The notes: generated by a model from the sequence alone, not told the origin. Positions 1-8,652 are shown, counted from the first letter of the stretch. The stretch is DNA of 64,000 nt from an uncultured Bacteroidales bacterium (GCA_946410455.1 CAMKAJ010000002.1:1-64000); one strand, 5' to 3'. Program-made: numbers and translations.

Positions 1-182
1 TTCCCGTAAATCTCAGGTTCCTGTTTTAATCCGGATTGTGCTAACCCGCAGCCTGTAGGACGTTCGGGGCGGGCTTCTGACCCACGCACCTTGATGCCTT
101 TGATGCGGTGAGATGCCGTTCGAGCGAGGAGTTACTTTTAGATTTGCACCGTGATTCCAATATAGGGTTGCGGTGTTCTTTT

Positions 183-190
183 TATATTTG
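183..190 (+). promoter_or_regulatory. Bacteroidetes -7 element for the bridge RNA
   Basis: TATATTTG fits TAnnTTTG exactly. Transcription would start about 4-6 bases downstream, that is at the first base pair of the stem beginning at 194. No good TTTG -33 box is seen at the usual 19-20 base distance. It could drive both the RNA and the transposase. Confidence 0.5.
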
Positions 191-193
191 CTT

Positions 194-386
194 TTGAAGT
201 GGAGCGAGATGGTCGGATGAACTATCCCCCAAACTAGTCTCGATGTCTTCAGGGGGTATTAGATCCATCTTCTCGCTCCGTTTCAATTGTAATAATAAAG
301 ACTGACCGGAAAGAGGAGGCGAGCTACAGGCTGTTACTAGATGTTGCTATCTAAATTGTGTATCAGGCCTCCTCTTTCCCCATATT
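194..386 (+). ncRNA. Candidate IS110 bridge RNA (two guide loops)
   Basis: Two large hairpins follow the promoter. The first has a 16-pair stem (194-209 with 271-286, two G-U pairs), then an internal loop, then an inner CCCCC/GGGGG stem (226-230 with 252-256). The second has a perfect 13-pair stem (308-320 with 367-379), an internal loop, and a TAGAT/ATCTA apical stem (338-342 with 349-353). A long stem, internal loop and short apical stem, repeated twice, is the layout of the target- and donor-binding loops known for IS110 bridge RNAs, and the position upstream of the transposase is that of the IS110 group. Bases 213-226 (TCGGATGAACTATC) recur with one change at 1484-1497, just past the transposase. 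The family role is established; that this copy makes the RNA is inference. Confidence 0.6.
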
Positions 387-480
387 GAGATGACCATTTA
401 GAATGATAGACATTGCAGTCTAATAAAAGTATCCGTGTCAAGAGCAATATGGCGTCAGCCAAACTAAACACCACAAATTT

Positions 481-1476
481 ATGTATTTTTCTCAATTTGT
501 TGGAGTAGATATCTCCAAAGACACGCTGGATGCTGCCATCTATCCGGCGAAGGACAAGAAGTTGGACTTCCTCCACTTCGACAACACGCAGAAAGGACTC
601 AGCGAGATGATGACATGGCTTAAGCGCCGTGGGGTCAAGGCACCAGAGATGGTTATCTGTGCAGAACACACAGGTGTCTATACAAACCCGCTGATTGCGT
701 TTGCAGACAAGAAGGGACTGGCACTAAGCCTAAACTCGCCCTTGGATATCAAGCATTCCATGGGTATTGCCAGAGGTAAGAATGATGCCGTAGATGCTGG
801 CCGCATAGCTGAGTATGCACACAATCACAGGGATAAGCTTCGGTTATATGAAAAGCCGTCCGAAGCTATCCTAAGACTGCAATATCTCCTTACGGAGCGG
901 CGTCAATATATGCGTCAACGGACGGCGTTGATCAATCTCAACCACGCCATGAGCAAATATGAGACCCCGGAGGCCCGTACTCGTAATGAGTCAGCCATTC
1001 ACCATTGCGAAAAGCTTGTCAAGAAAGTCGAAGAACAGATGATGGCCGTCCTTTGTACCGAGCCAGATGTTAAACGCAACTTCGACCTGGTGAGCAGCGT
1101 AAAAGGAATTGGCCTTATAAATGCAATAAACACCGTTGTTTATACCAATAACTTCAAGGCGTTCGAGACGCCGAGAAGGTATGCTTGTTATATTGGGGTG
1201 GCGCCATTTGACCATACGTCAGGGACAAGCGTAAAGGGTAAAACACAAGTGTCGAAGATATGTCGGACCCAGCAAAAGGCAGAGCTATCAATGGCTGCCA
1301 GGAGTGCTATAATACACGATCCTGGACTCAAACGCTACTATCAGCGGAAAATGAAAGAGAAAGGTGGTGGCAAGGACGCACATGGAGTTGTGCTCAATGC
1401 CATTAAGTTCAAACTCATTCTCCGGATGTTCGCCGTCGTTAAGTCCGGACATCCCTATAAAGTCTTAAATTACTAA
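481..1476 (+). CDS. IS110-family transposase (RuvC-like DEDD recombinase)
   Basis: The 331-residue length is typical. The N-terminal RuvC-like domain opens with VGVDISKDTLDAAIY (first catalytic Asp), has AEHTGVY (Glu) and KNDAVDAGRIAEYA (paired Asp), completing the DEDD set. The C-terminal Transposase_20 domain has VKGIGLINAINTVV, then YIGVAPFDHTSGTS with the conserved Ser, and QKAELSMAARSA. IS110 enzymes insert a circular intermediate at a target chosen by a bridge RNA, and a candidate RNA lies directly upstream. All catalytic residues are present and the frame is open, so the copy may be active. The nearest downstream gene is unrelated. It sits inside a larger integrative element. Confidence 0.95.
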   Translation: MYFSQFVGVDISKDTLDAAIYPAKDKKLDFLHFDNTQKGLSEMMTWLKRRGVKAPEMVICAEHTGVYTNPLIAFADKKGLALSLNSPLDIKHSMGIARGKNDAVDAGRIAEYAHNHRDKLRLYEKPSEAILRLQYLLTERRQYMRQRTALINLNHAMSKYETPEARTRNESAIHHCEKLVKKVEEQMMAVLCTEPDVKRNFDLVSSVKGIGLINAINTVVYTNNFKAFETPRRYACYIGVAPFDHTSGTSVKGKTQVSKICRTQQKAELSMAARSAIIHDPGLKRYYQRKMKEKGGGKDAHGVVLNAIKFKLILRMFAVVKSGHPYKVLNY

Positions 1477-1605
1477 AATACAATCGGTTGAACTATCTAT
1501 AACACTTAGTGCCGGATTGCAGGAGATGCAACAAGTTAGAGTAATAGACGCGGGTCTAGTCAAAGTAATAGTATCGCTCCACGCCTGCGGTTCTGGCAAG
1601 AGTAA

Positions 1606-1839
1606 ATGGTGAAACCGTCTACATTACAGAATATGGAAGAACAATATCAGAAACGGATAGATCAGTGCTTTAACGCATATAAAGACATTATACTTAGCCA
1701 GGCAGCACATCCTGATGAGGATTATAATATGTGGGAGGCTATGATTGTAAGTGACCTGGAAAGGGCTATTGAGGATAAAGTCAGAAGACAGCTGTTATTG
1801 GATCTTAAAGCATACCTAAGCAACGAACTGCCCTTTTAG
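1606..1839 (+). CDS. Small hypothetical protein
   Basis: A 77-residue acidic, helix-rich reading frame that I do not recognise. Another ATG at 1633 gives a 68-residue protein beginning MEEQYQKRIDQCF; neither start has a clear ribosome site. It contains DPEDYN-like acidic text and two Trp/Tyr-rich helices, with no signal peptide or membrane segment. It lies just right of the IS110 element and left of the structured non-coding stretch, so it may be the tail of a gene cut by the insertion. The coding case rests only on ordinary-looking composition. Confidence 0.35.
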   Translation: MVKPSTLQNMEEQYQKRIDQCFNAYKDIILSQAAHPDEDYNMWEAMIVSDLERAIEDKVRRQLLLDLKAYLSNELPF

Positions 1840-1869
1840 ATTATAACCGTCATACGAGCATCTAACCGG

Positions 1870-2400
1870 CAACAGTCGGGCGCGAGGAGAGCCCTTAAGG
1901 CGAGCTCCCCGTAGCGCCCGTACTGTAGCCGTCGCACGTCGTATATTGCGGCGGCGATGCCGTGAAAATAGTTGATAAAATGTTTGGAAAAGTCTTAAAA
2001 TACACAATCCCGATGGGATTATGTCTAAGTTCGCGGATTCGGGGCACTGACGGTTGCGTTGGTAGGGCGCTCCCGGGCGATTATGCTCCTCCCTGTGGGA
2101 GGCCGGGAGGGCATAAACCAGCACGGCGAGCTGGCGGTTGTGGAGGGGGCGCAGCGCCCGGAGCAACCAACTGCTGGCCGTGACCGCTTTGTCTTTCTTG
2201 CGCGAAGCGCGGCGCGGAACGGCCGCGAGTATCTGACTGGAGCGCCTTGGCGCGGAAGGAAGATTCTCGCAGTGGAGCTGCCACAAGTGGAGTTCGTAGG
2301 GGCGCGACAGTGCCCCGGAGGACGGAACCAAGCTGACTGAACGGAGCTTTAGCGGAGTGAAGTGAGCTTGACCGCTTTTTTGTTTCTATCGGCCTACGTA
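1870..2400. other. G+C-rich, hairpin-dense non-coding stretch
   Basis: The reading frames here are Arg/Pro/Gly-rich in every direction and look like shadows, so I call it non-coding. It is full of short perfect hairpins: 2088-2102 (CCTCCC/GGGAGG), 2118-2134 (CCAGC/GCTGG), 2147-2159 (GGGCG/CGCCC), 2242-2253 (GCGCC/GGCGC), 2281-2290 (CCAC/GTGG) and 2299-2316 (GGGGC/GCCCC). The phrase TGACCGCTTT occurs near 2180 and again near 2369, the second time leading into a T-run like a terminator. This suggests a structured RNA read rightward or an origin/transfer site. I do not recognise a named family and see no group II intron domain V. Confidence 0.45.
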
Positions 2401-2427
2401 TCCAGTGCTTTCGACAGTATCGGCCTT

Positions 2428-2453
2428 ACGGAATCTACGGAATTCACGGAATC
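2428..2453 (+). repeat. Three 9-base tandem repeats (ACGGAATCT type)
   Basis: Three consecutive near-copies of ACGGAATCT/C follow the end of the leftward gene at 2458. The same consensus occurs inverted at 22275-22301, just past the end of the ORF6N gene. The role is unknown; the position suggests something tied to gene ends or cassette borders. Confidence 0.55.
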
Positions 2454-2457
2454 GTCT

Positions 2458-3309
2458 CTATCGCTTGTTGCCCATCGGCGTCGATATTATGAAGCGACTG
2501 TTACCTCGTCCCGTTGGCTCAAATATTTTCCTTGCGCATGAATTACAGAAGAAGATTTCTTTCTGGTCTACTCTCCATCCAGCATTTGCCGGGAAGTTTC
2601 TACCACAGCAACTACATGTAAAGGGCTTGCCGCATTTGTGTCTTCCAAGATCCTGAACTTCGGCGTGCCACTTCTCTGGACTCTTGACATATCGGATAAA
2701 CTCATCCACCTTGCGAATTACGCGAGGATTAGACAATATAAGATAATGATTTTTGGTTACAGGGCTTGGAGCTATTGAATGGGATACCACCGTACATTTG
2801 ACATTATCTCCAGCCGCATAACTGGATGTTGTTTCGGATAGAATATGAAGGATACCGCTTCGATCCTGGACGATTTGGTTACCCGCATTATCTCGCCTCC
2901 TTGTAACCACAAATTGATAACGTTCTCCGGTCTTGTATCTTTGTTTCAAGATGTCTGGGACCTTTGGTGAGTACTCCGGCACGGTACTTTCCGTCAGCTC
3001 AATAAACGGTTCCGGACGTGGACGAACTTTTTTCTCTTTTTCACTACCCGGAGGAGCTGGGAACAATACCAGGTAATGGCTGGACGTTATGTCGCTTGCT
3101 TGATGAGAGTACCCCTTCACAATGCATCGCATCCTCTTCCCTGTTGGGAATATCTCACGAGTACCTGTAAGCAAGTGGCGACCTCCGTTTGAATCCCGCA
3201 CAATCTGACATCCTACAGCATTACGGTCCTTGGTCACAATAAAACTGTAGGTTTCGCCTTGTTTAAACATTGTCTTCAAGGCATAACGACTGTATTTGAC
3301 GGGTTCCAT
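2458..3309 (-). CDS. Tandem OB-like domain protein with C-terminal zinc ribbon
   Basis: About 283 residues from the ATG at 3309; a longer frame to 3414 would overlap the gene before it. Two repeats of about 70 residues are visible, the first starting FKQGETYSFIVTKDR, the second YKTGERYQFVVTRRR, each ending in HYLVL or HYLIL. The strand pattern suggests small beta-barrels of the OB/S1 or cold-shock kind. The C-terminus has FTCSCCGRNFPA then FFCNSCARKIFE, two CxxC pairs that would bind one zinc. I infer a nucleic-acid-binding accessory. It is the last gene of the leftward Hsp70/SNF2 block, 41 bases after its neighbour. No named family recognised. Confidence 0.7.
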   Translation of the reverse strand: MEPVKYSRYALKTMFKQGETYSFIVTKDRNAVGCQIVRDSNGGRHLLTGTREIFPTGKRMRCIVKGYSHQASDITSSHYLVLFPAPPGSEKEKKVRPRPEPFIELTESTVPEYSPKVPDILKQRYKTGERYQFVVTRRRDNAGNQIVQDRSGILHILSETTSSYAAGDNVKCTVVSHSIAPSPVTKNHYLILSNPRVIRKVDEFIRYVKSPEKWHAEVQDLGRHKCGKPFTCSCCGRNFPANAGWRVDQKEIFFCNSCARKIFEPTGRGNSRFIISTPMGNKR

Positions 3310-3349
3310 TGGGCGTTTATTATCTATGGGAGGAATGGGCGAATTGTCG

Positions 3350-4168
3350 TTAATCGTCGTGGTCGCCCCGCATCTCAATTCTATCCCAGAAACTGTTATA
3401 GGACTTCTTCTCAACCTGTTTCTGCTGGCTAATCATCCTGAGCCTTTGCTTTCTTGCCCGCTTTTCGGCGCTCTTGACGGGTTCTTTTGGCGGTATTTGC
3501 TGAACCGGCCTTGAATCCCTCTTGGTGACGTATATCTGTTCTATCGGCTTTATGTCCGAAATATCGACATCGGCAAGGAAAGAGAATTCATCGGGTATTA
3601 CTATTTCTGAACAGGCATCGTAAATCCGTTGGCCTTCATCTAAAGCAAGTGCCTCCTGTTCGTTTGCAGGATCATCTCCAGTCAATACCTTATCAAGCTC
3701 TTCTTTGAGTATTGTCAAATCTCCATATTCTCCGACACGTGCGTTATAATGGACAAAAATACATGAGAAGCTGTTGATTTCAAGGATAAAGAAATATTGC
3801 CAAACATTCTCTGAAATGCAAATGTTTACGTGCCCGATTCTCCTTATTTCCCTGAACAAGAAAGCGACAACCCGAAATGCCTGAATTCGGTTTTCTATCT
3901 GATAACTAACCTTATAAGAGGGCGCCTCGAAAGCCAACTTTATGCAATCATCGTTGTCCGTCCGAATAACAAATGTATTCGTCTTTTTTGAAAGACGTAA
4001 AGAAAACCTTTGGTCCAAAGAAGAGATGCGAGCACACAATTCTAAGGCAAGGGCAAAAGCATCAAAGCCGGAGTCACACTGATGTACAATCTCTATCGTG
4101 TCTTGTGAATGGTTCCTCAAGTCCAGTTCTCCTGCAGAAACACTTAGTAAAGGCTTCCCCTCGGCCAC
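3350..4168 (-). CDS. Unknown protein of the Hsp70/SNF2 block, disputed start
   Basis: 272 residues from a GTG at 4168. I do not recognise it. It is a soluble, mixed alpha/beta protein with a basic Lys/Arg-rich C-terminal tail (EKRARKQRLRM), which could contact nucleic acid. The GTG start is doubtful: the same frame runs upstream to a stop without an ATG, while an ATG at 4221 opens MVKKK and is thrown out of frame by a run of eight A (T8 on the plus strand, 4205-4212). Nine A would give a clean start joining this frame. Either the run is a slippage switch, or the base count is wrong, or translation starts at the GTG. It lies between the Hsp70-like gene and the OB/zinc gene. Confidence 0.7.
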   Translation of the reverse strand: MAEGKPLLSVSAGELDLRNHSQDTIEIVHQCDSGFDAFALALELCARISSLDQRFSLRLSKKTNTFVIRTDNDDCIKLAFEAPSYKVSYQIENRIQAFRVVAFLFREIRRIGHVNICISENVWQYFFILEINSFSCIFVHYNARVGEYGDLTILKEELDKVLTGDDPANEQEALALDEGQRIYDACSEIVIPDEFSFLADVDISDIKPIEQIYVTKRDSRPVQQIPPKEPVKSAEKRARKQRLRMISQQKQVEKKSYNSFWDRIEMRGDHDD

Positions 4169-4204
4169 ATTTGGCTGTTCTGGATCGGCCAGAATATCTA
4201 CAAG

Positions 4205-4212
4205 TTTTTTTT
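4205..4212 (-). other. A8 homopolymer at the start of the unknown gene
   Basis: Read leftward, ATG at 4221 is followed by GTAAAG and eight A. As written it gives MVKKKN, one Leu and a stop; with one more A it would read straight into the 272-residue frame. Homopolymers of this length are known sites of replication slippage and of assembly error; the sequence alone cannot separate the two. Confidence 0.6.
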
Positions 4213-4234
4213 CTTTACCATATCAGGAGCGATT

Positions 4235-5509
4235 CTATTTGTAAGCGTCGTAGTCGGCGTATTCGACGCCACCAATGTCTTGGCCGAAGGTGCTGCGGCC
4301 TTTGTAGGCTTTGCTCATCGGGTGGGTGGTGTCGGGTTCGTAGTCGCGCATGTGGGCGAAAAGAGCGCCGAAGGGGGTCATCTTGATTTTGTCGTTGGCC
4401 CGGCTAATGGATAGGCCGTAGGCTGTGGAGAGGATCGGACAGAGTTTCTTTTCGCGAATATCATCCATGTCGTTCATAGAGACTGTATTCCATTCCCGGT
4501 CGGAAATGAGATGAATTTCGCTGAATCCGGCGTATGGACGGCGAAGGCGGCCGAAGGTGCTGCCACCACCACAGAAGATGAGAGGACGGTTCCGGAGTAC
4601 GGATTTGACACTCTCTACGTTGAACTTGGTGTTGTGCTTGAAGTTCTTGACGATTCGCTGGTACAGGTCATTGAATCGGTTGTTGACGTGGGACTGGTAT
4701 TCGCTTATGCGATACTCTTTGAGGTCACGATCTGCTGCAATGGAGTCCCGGTGGGTATTGTCTTCCGGATTGGATTCCGTGAGGAAATTCAGGCCTTTGT
4801 TGATAGAGAAGAAGTCATAGACCTGGGGCATGTTGTTCTCTATGGTAAAGAAGGAAATGTCCGTGGTACCTCCACCTATGTCGAACATTACGCTCATTCC
4901 GTTGGACACCTTGCCCTGGCTGATAAGCGGATTGAGGCAAGCGTAGGCTTCCGGGAACACCAAGATGCCGAACGAGTCTTTGTCGTGCTTGGAGTATGGC
5001 CGGATTTCGGTTACGTGGCGCAGGACATCTATCGGCTGGTCCAAAAACTCCTGCTTATTCCCTTCGAACAGCTCTTCAACGAGACCATAAGCACTGGAAA
5101 GGATACGGACGGCCATTTCCTGTGCCTGGTGAAGATGTCCGGTATCGGTAGGCGCCCCCATCTGTATGGTGAAGTCCTGCCCGTATTTCTCTTCCAGGTC
5201 GAAGAGAATGTAGGCAAGGTACCAGATGGAATAGAGCATTGCATCTTCGTGGGTCAGCGCTGGGGACTGGGTACCGTTAAAAGTGGCCTGCTTGAAGTAG
5301 CGGATGATTTTGCCGTTATCGTTATCGGGAAGGTACCCATAACGAAGTTTGCCGTCGGGTTGGATGCTGATGATGGACGGAAGTGTGTATTGGCTCTGGC
5401 CGCGGCTGTCGGGGAACTTGATGAAGGAGTATTCAAGTTCCGCCCGCTCCTTGCGCTCGACGCAGACTTTTGTCTGGTGGGTGCCAAAGTCTAATCCGAC
5501 AGTTATCAT
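4235..5509 (-). CDS. Hsp70/actin-fold ATPase
   Basis: 424 residues with the nucleotide-binding core of the Hsp70/actin superfamily. Phosphate-1 is VGLDFGTHQTKVCV (residues 4-17), phosphate-2 is FDIGGGTTDISF (209-220), and the adenosine-type loop is FCGGGSTFGRL (312-322). The substrate-binding domain and EEVD tail of DnaK are missing, so this is a stand-alone ATPase and not a general chaperone. The ATG overlaps the stop of the SNF2 gene by four bases (ATGA), so the two are translationally coupled and probably act together, perhaps as a switch or clamp for the helicase. The partner role is inference; the fold is clear. Confidence 0.88.
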   Translation of the reverse strand: MITVGLDFGTHQTKVCVERKERAELEYSFIKFPDSRGQSQYTLPSIISIQPDGKLRYGYLPDNDNGKIIRYFKQATFNGTQSPALTHEDAMLYSIWYLAYILFDLEEKYGQDFTIQMGAPTDTGHLHQAQEMAVRILSSAYGLVEELFEGNKQEFLDQPIDVLRHVTEIRPYSKHDKDSFGILVFPEAYACLNPLISQGKVSNGMSVMFDIGGGTTDISFFTIENNMPQVYDFFSINKGLNFLTESNPEDNTHRDSIAADRDLKEYRISEYQSHVNNRFNDLYQRIVKNFKHNTKFNVESVKSVLRNRPLIFCGGGSTFGRLRRPYAGFSEIHLISDREWNTVSMNDMDDIREKKLCPILSTAYGLSISRANDKIKMTPFGALFAHMRDYEPDTTHPMSKAYKGRSTFGQDIGGVEYADYDAYK

Positions 5510-8500
5510 AGTATGCAGACAAGGTTAAGCGAGAGGATTTCCTCTTCGATGGTGATGCCGGGATCGGCGTTGATGATGTCCAGCCGCGCCTCCATCTGCT
5601 TGCGGTAGTTATCGACATTGGCCTTACCCAGTCGGATGGCACCTTCCAACTCACGTATTTCCTTGGGTGTCATCCAGCCATGTTCATATTGCAGGCGCGA
5701 TTCCCACTCATCAATGCTTGCCTCACGGCTGTCAATGAGGGACTGGTAGTATTCCCGGGTCTGGAGGTCATTGCGCTGGCGCTCGGATTCGGCGGTCCGT
5801 TTGATTTCGTCAACCCGGCGCTTAATCTCGGCGTGGATGGCATCCAGGAAGTCGTAGCGCATATCCTGTATGATTTCCTTGTTGAGATATTCCACGTCAG
5901 GGTTGTGCTCGCGGCCAGAAATCTGACTGAGACCGAAAAGATGGTCCACCAGATTCACGTCGGTGACGATGTTCTGGGTGTGGGCATCGTAGAGCACCGG
6001 GAATAATTCCGCCGATGTCTTCTTGATACCCTGCACCATCCGGCTGGTGGACAGCTTATATACCGCAAGGAAGTAGTGGCCGCCTGCGGGCATCACATCG
6101 TCGCCGCGGAGTGCGTAGCTGAAGGATGTGCTTATCTTGTCATCCTTGGCCTGGAAGTAGTTCTGGCAGGCGCAGATGAGCGGATGGTAGATATTCACGA
6201 AGATGAGGCTGCGGTCGTCGTAGGCCAGCTCCTGCTTGAAGGTGAGCCGGAAAGTCAGTTTATCGTCCAGGGAACGGATGAAACTGTTGAACAGCTGGTC
6301 ATATTCATCGCCGGAGGGCTGGTTGCGCACGAGGAAGTTGCGCAGCGCCCTTGGATCACTGACCGGAATCACGAATTCAAAGATACCGCCGCCAAGGTCA
6401 TCGAGCCGACAGGTGGTGAGTTCTGCCGCGATGGCAGACTCAATGTAATTGCGGAGCTCAATCTCCGTGACGTAGGCATTCTTTCGGAGGATGCGGTCGA
6501 TCTCGTCGCGGAAGTAGGAATCGTTGGTTAGGGTATTGTTGAGGCCTTCGTCCAGATGACGGATGTTCTCGCGCTCGTTCTCGATGGCCTGGGCAACCTC
6601 TTCCATCTTGCGGATGCGCTCTTCCGGCGTAAGCTTCTTGACGTACAGTTCACGCTCGCTCTCCTCCATCCATTTGCGGATGGAAACACGCTCGTTGCCC
6701 GGTGCAGGAGCATCAAGGATGGCTTCCATATCGCCGATGGTGCCCTTGAAGATGCCAATACGATTGAGCAGGCGCTCGTAGATGTCTTCCTGTATGGAAC
6801 CGGCAACAACCATCGAGTAGATGTTGACCACTTCCGACTGCTGGCCAAAGCGGTCAATTCGGCCGATACGCTGCTCGATGTCCATCGGATTCCAAGGCAG
6901 GTCGTAGTTGACCATCGAGTTACAGAACTGCATATCCAGACCTTCGCTACCGACCTTGGAGGACAGCAGGATGTGGATATTGGGATTGTTCTTGAACTCG
7001 TCTATAATCTCGGCCCGGTTATGAATCTGACCGTGGATAATGAGGCTGTTGTATCCGCGTTTCTGGAGACGAATCTGCAAGTAGTGGAGGGTACGACGGA
7101 ACTCCGCGAAGATGATTATCTTGTTGGTGCCATTCCTGAAAACCTCGCGGATGATTTCCACCAAGCGGTCTATCTTGCCGTCAGCATACTCCGCATAAGC
7201 ATCGTGACCGGCTATGAGGTCCTCTTCGAGGTTGAGGTATGCAAAGACGGAGCTGGCAATCTGTTTCTTTTTGGTGATAAGCCCCAAAATGGCGCTCTGG
7301 TCCATCTTGACCTCGCCTTCGGAATCAACGTAGGAATTCTCGTTGATGTATTCGTCGATGGCTTCGTCAAAATGTTCCTGTTCCTCTTCTGCCAACTGGA
7401 CTTTTATCAGATGCGGCTTGCGCTCGGCCTGGGACATATCCATCGTCACCTCGCGCTTGCGGGTACGTGAGAACACACTGTTCATCACACTGATGGAATT
7501 GAGCAGGTACTGGAGCCGTGCCCGGTTCTTATAGTTGTCCTCCCCGTCGAGGAGTTCCATTATCTCCTGATAGATTGGGTCGTCCTTGAAGGCGTCACCG
7601 ACTGTAGTGTAGTTGGTGTAGATTTCCCGCTCATCGGCCGAGAAGGAGGTGCGGACCTCGGAATCGCTCAACTCTGCTTTGATGGAATGCAGCGGTGCAT
7701 TGGCGTTGAGGGCTGATATAGCAGCGATGAACGGACGGTTCTGCTCCACGAGGTTACTGAAAATCTGATAGTTGAAGTACCGGGTATTGTCCAGCAGGTG
7801 CAGCAGGTTGTAGAGGTTCTCGTTGCTAATCATCACCGGCGTTGCCGTGAGGAAGAGCGCGGAGTCTGAAAGTGACATCAGGATTTCCGCACCGCCATAG
7901 ATGAGCGTTCCCGTGTTCCTCAAGCGATGCGCCTCGTCGCAAACGACCAGGGAGAATTTCCGGCCGGAATCCGTCAGGTAGGAAATGAGGTTATCCGGCT
8001 CCCCGGTCTGCTCCGCCTTTTTGGTGTCGTTCTTCTTGAATCGGATTTTCTCGTAGTTGATGATGGCCCGGACTTGACCGTTGTGGTACTGGAGTTCCTC
8101 CAGCAGCTCCTTGGGCTTCTCGTAGATGCGGAACGTGAGGCCAAACTTCTCCTGAAGCTCCATCTTCCACTTCTCCTGCAGGGACTTCGGGCAGACGATA
8201 AGCACGTTCTGCAACTCGCGCCTTGCCTTCAACTCCAGCATGATGTGGCCGGCTTCTATGGTCTTACCCAAACCCACTTCATCGGCCACCAGGAGGCGTC
8301 GTGAAGGAGAATTCAGGAACTTGAGGAGCGGCTTGAACTGGTAGGCTCGGAACAGCGTCTTGGAAGCTTTCAGGGACGATATGGTTGAATTATTGGAACT
8401 CTTAATCTTGAAGGAGGTATTCTTCTTGGAGTATTCCGAATACGTCCCGAAAATGGCATTTGAACAGCGCTCAAACGGGTCGGACACATCATAGTCCAGC

Positions 8501-8652
8501 ACCAGGTCTTCTTCCAACTCATCCGTCACCTTGCTGCCCCAGTTCACACGATAAATCTGGCGGCCGCGACGTGCGGGCGCAACCTCAACGATGGTTCCCC
8601 GTTCCGAGGAATCATACTTCAAGACTGTTGCTCCGAGTTGGAAGTTAGCCAT
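5506..8652 (-). CDS. SNF2-family helicase/translocase
   Basis: 1048 residues. A small N-terminal beta domain (about 1-60, SERGTIVEVAPARRG) precedes two RecA-like lobes. Motif I is ADEVGLGKTIEAG (123-135), motif II DEAH (239-242), motif III LTATP (268-272), motifs V and VI SSKVGSEGLDMQFC and QRIGRIDRFGQ. The long helical C-terminal part is Glu/Arg-rich, as in HepA/DrmD-like enzymes. SNF2 proteins of this type move along double-stranded DNA and are common in phage-defence loci such as DISARM. The other DISARM genes are not here; instead it is coupled to the Hsp70-like ATPase (4-base overlap) and follows the GIY-YIG gene by 15 bases. Confidence 0.9.
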   Translation of the reverse strand: MANFQLGATVLKYDSSERGTIVEVAPARRGRQIYRVNWGSKVTDELEEDLVLDYDVSDPFERCSNAIFGTYSEYSKKNTSFKIKSSNNSTISSLKASKTLFRAYQFKPLLKFLNSPSRRLLVADEVGLGKTIEAGHIMLELKARRELQNVLIVCPKSLQEKWKMELQEKFGLTFRIYEKPKELLEELQYHNGQVRAIINYEKIRFKKNDTKKAEQTGEPDNLISYLTDSGRKFSLVVCDEAHRLRNTGTLIYGGAEILMSLSDSALFLTATPVMISNENLYNLLHLLDNTRYFNYQIFSNLVEQNRPFIAAISALNANAPLHSIKAELSDSEVRTSFSADEREIYTNYTTVGDAFKDDPIYQEIMELLDGEDNYKNRARLQYLLNSISVMNSVFSRTRKREVTMDMSQAERKPHLIKVQLAEEEQEHFDEAIDEYINENSYVDSEGEVKMDQSAILGLITKKKQIASSVFAYLNLEEDLIAGHDAYAEYADGKIDRLVEIIREVFRNGTNKIIIFAEFRRTLHYLQIRLQKRGYNSLIIHGQIHNRAEIIDEFKNNPNIHILLSSKVGSEGLDMQFCNSMVNYDLPWNPMDIEQRIGRIDRFGQQSEVVNIYSMVVAGSIQEDIYERLLNRIGIFKGTIGDMEAILDAPAPGNERVSIRKWMEESERELYVKKLTPEERIRKMEEVAQAIENERENIRHLDEGLNNTLTNDSYFRDEIDRILRKNAYVTEIELRNYIESAIAAELTTCRLDDLGGGIFEFVIPVSDPRALRNFLVRNQPSGDEYDQLFNSFIRSLDDKLTFRLTFKQELAYDDRSLIFVNIYHPLICACQNYFQAKDDKISTSFSYALRGDDVMPAGGHYFLAVYKLSTSRMVQGIKKTSAELFPVLYDAHTQNIVTDVNLVDHLFGLSQISGREHNPDVEYLNKEIIQDMRYDFLDAIHAEIKRRVDEIKRTAESERQRNDLQTREYYQSLIDSREASIDEWESRLQYEHGWMTPKEIRELEGAIRLGKANVDNYRKQMEARLDIINADPGITIEEEILSLNLVCIL

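Larger units (their letters stand above)
59..1498 (+). mobile_element. IS110-family insertion sequence (ends tentative)
   Basis: The transposase gene is certain; the ends are not. IS110-group elements lack terminal inverted repeats, carry a long left non-coding end that encodes a guide (bridge) RNA, and have a very short right end. This matches about 290-420 non-coding bases before the gene and only about 20 after it. The right boundary is placed near the CT at 1497-1498 because bases just inside it match a loop of the candidate bridge RNA. The left boundary is a guess near 59, where a ten-base complement to the second RNA loop ends. Comparison with an empty site would fix both. Confidence 0.4.

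Noticed and set aside
49..58. Firm left boundary of the IS110 by loop complementarity
   Set aside because: Ten bases of complement can arise by chance in this search space and the sense disagrees with the right-end match; kept only as a hint.
1816..2331. Leftward 171-residue frame and overlapping rightward frames
   Set aside because: Arg/Pro-rich without protein character and lying over hairpins; treated as non-coding.
1870..2400. Group II intron or retron
   Set aside because: No reverse transcriptase and no domain V-like hairpin.
4511..5494. Rightward 327-residue frame opposite the Hsp70-like gene
   Set aside because: Shadow of the ATPase frame, which has all nucleotide-binding motifs.
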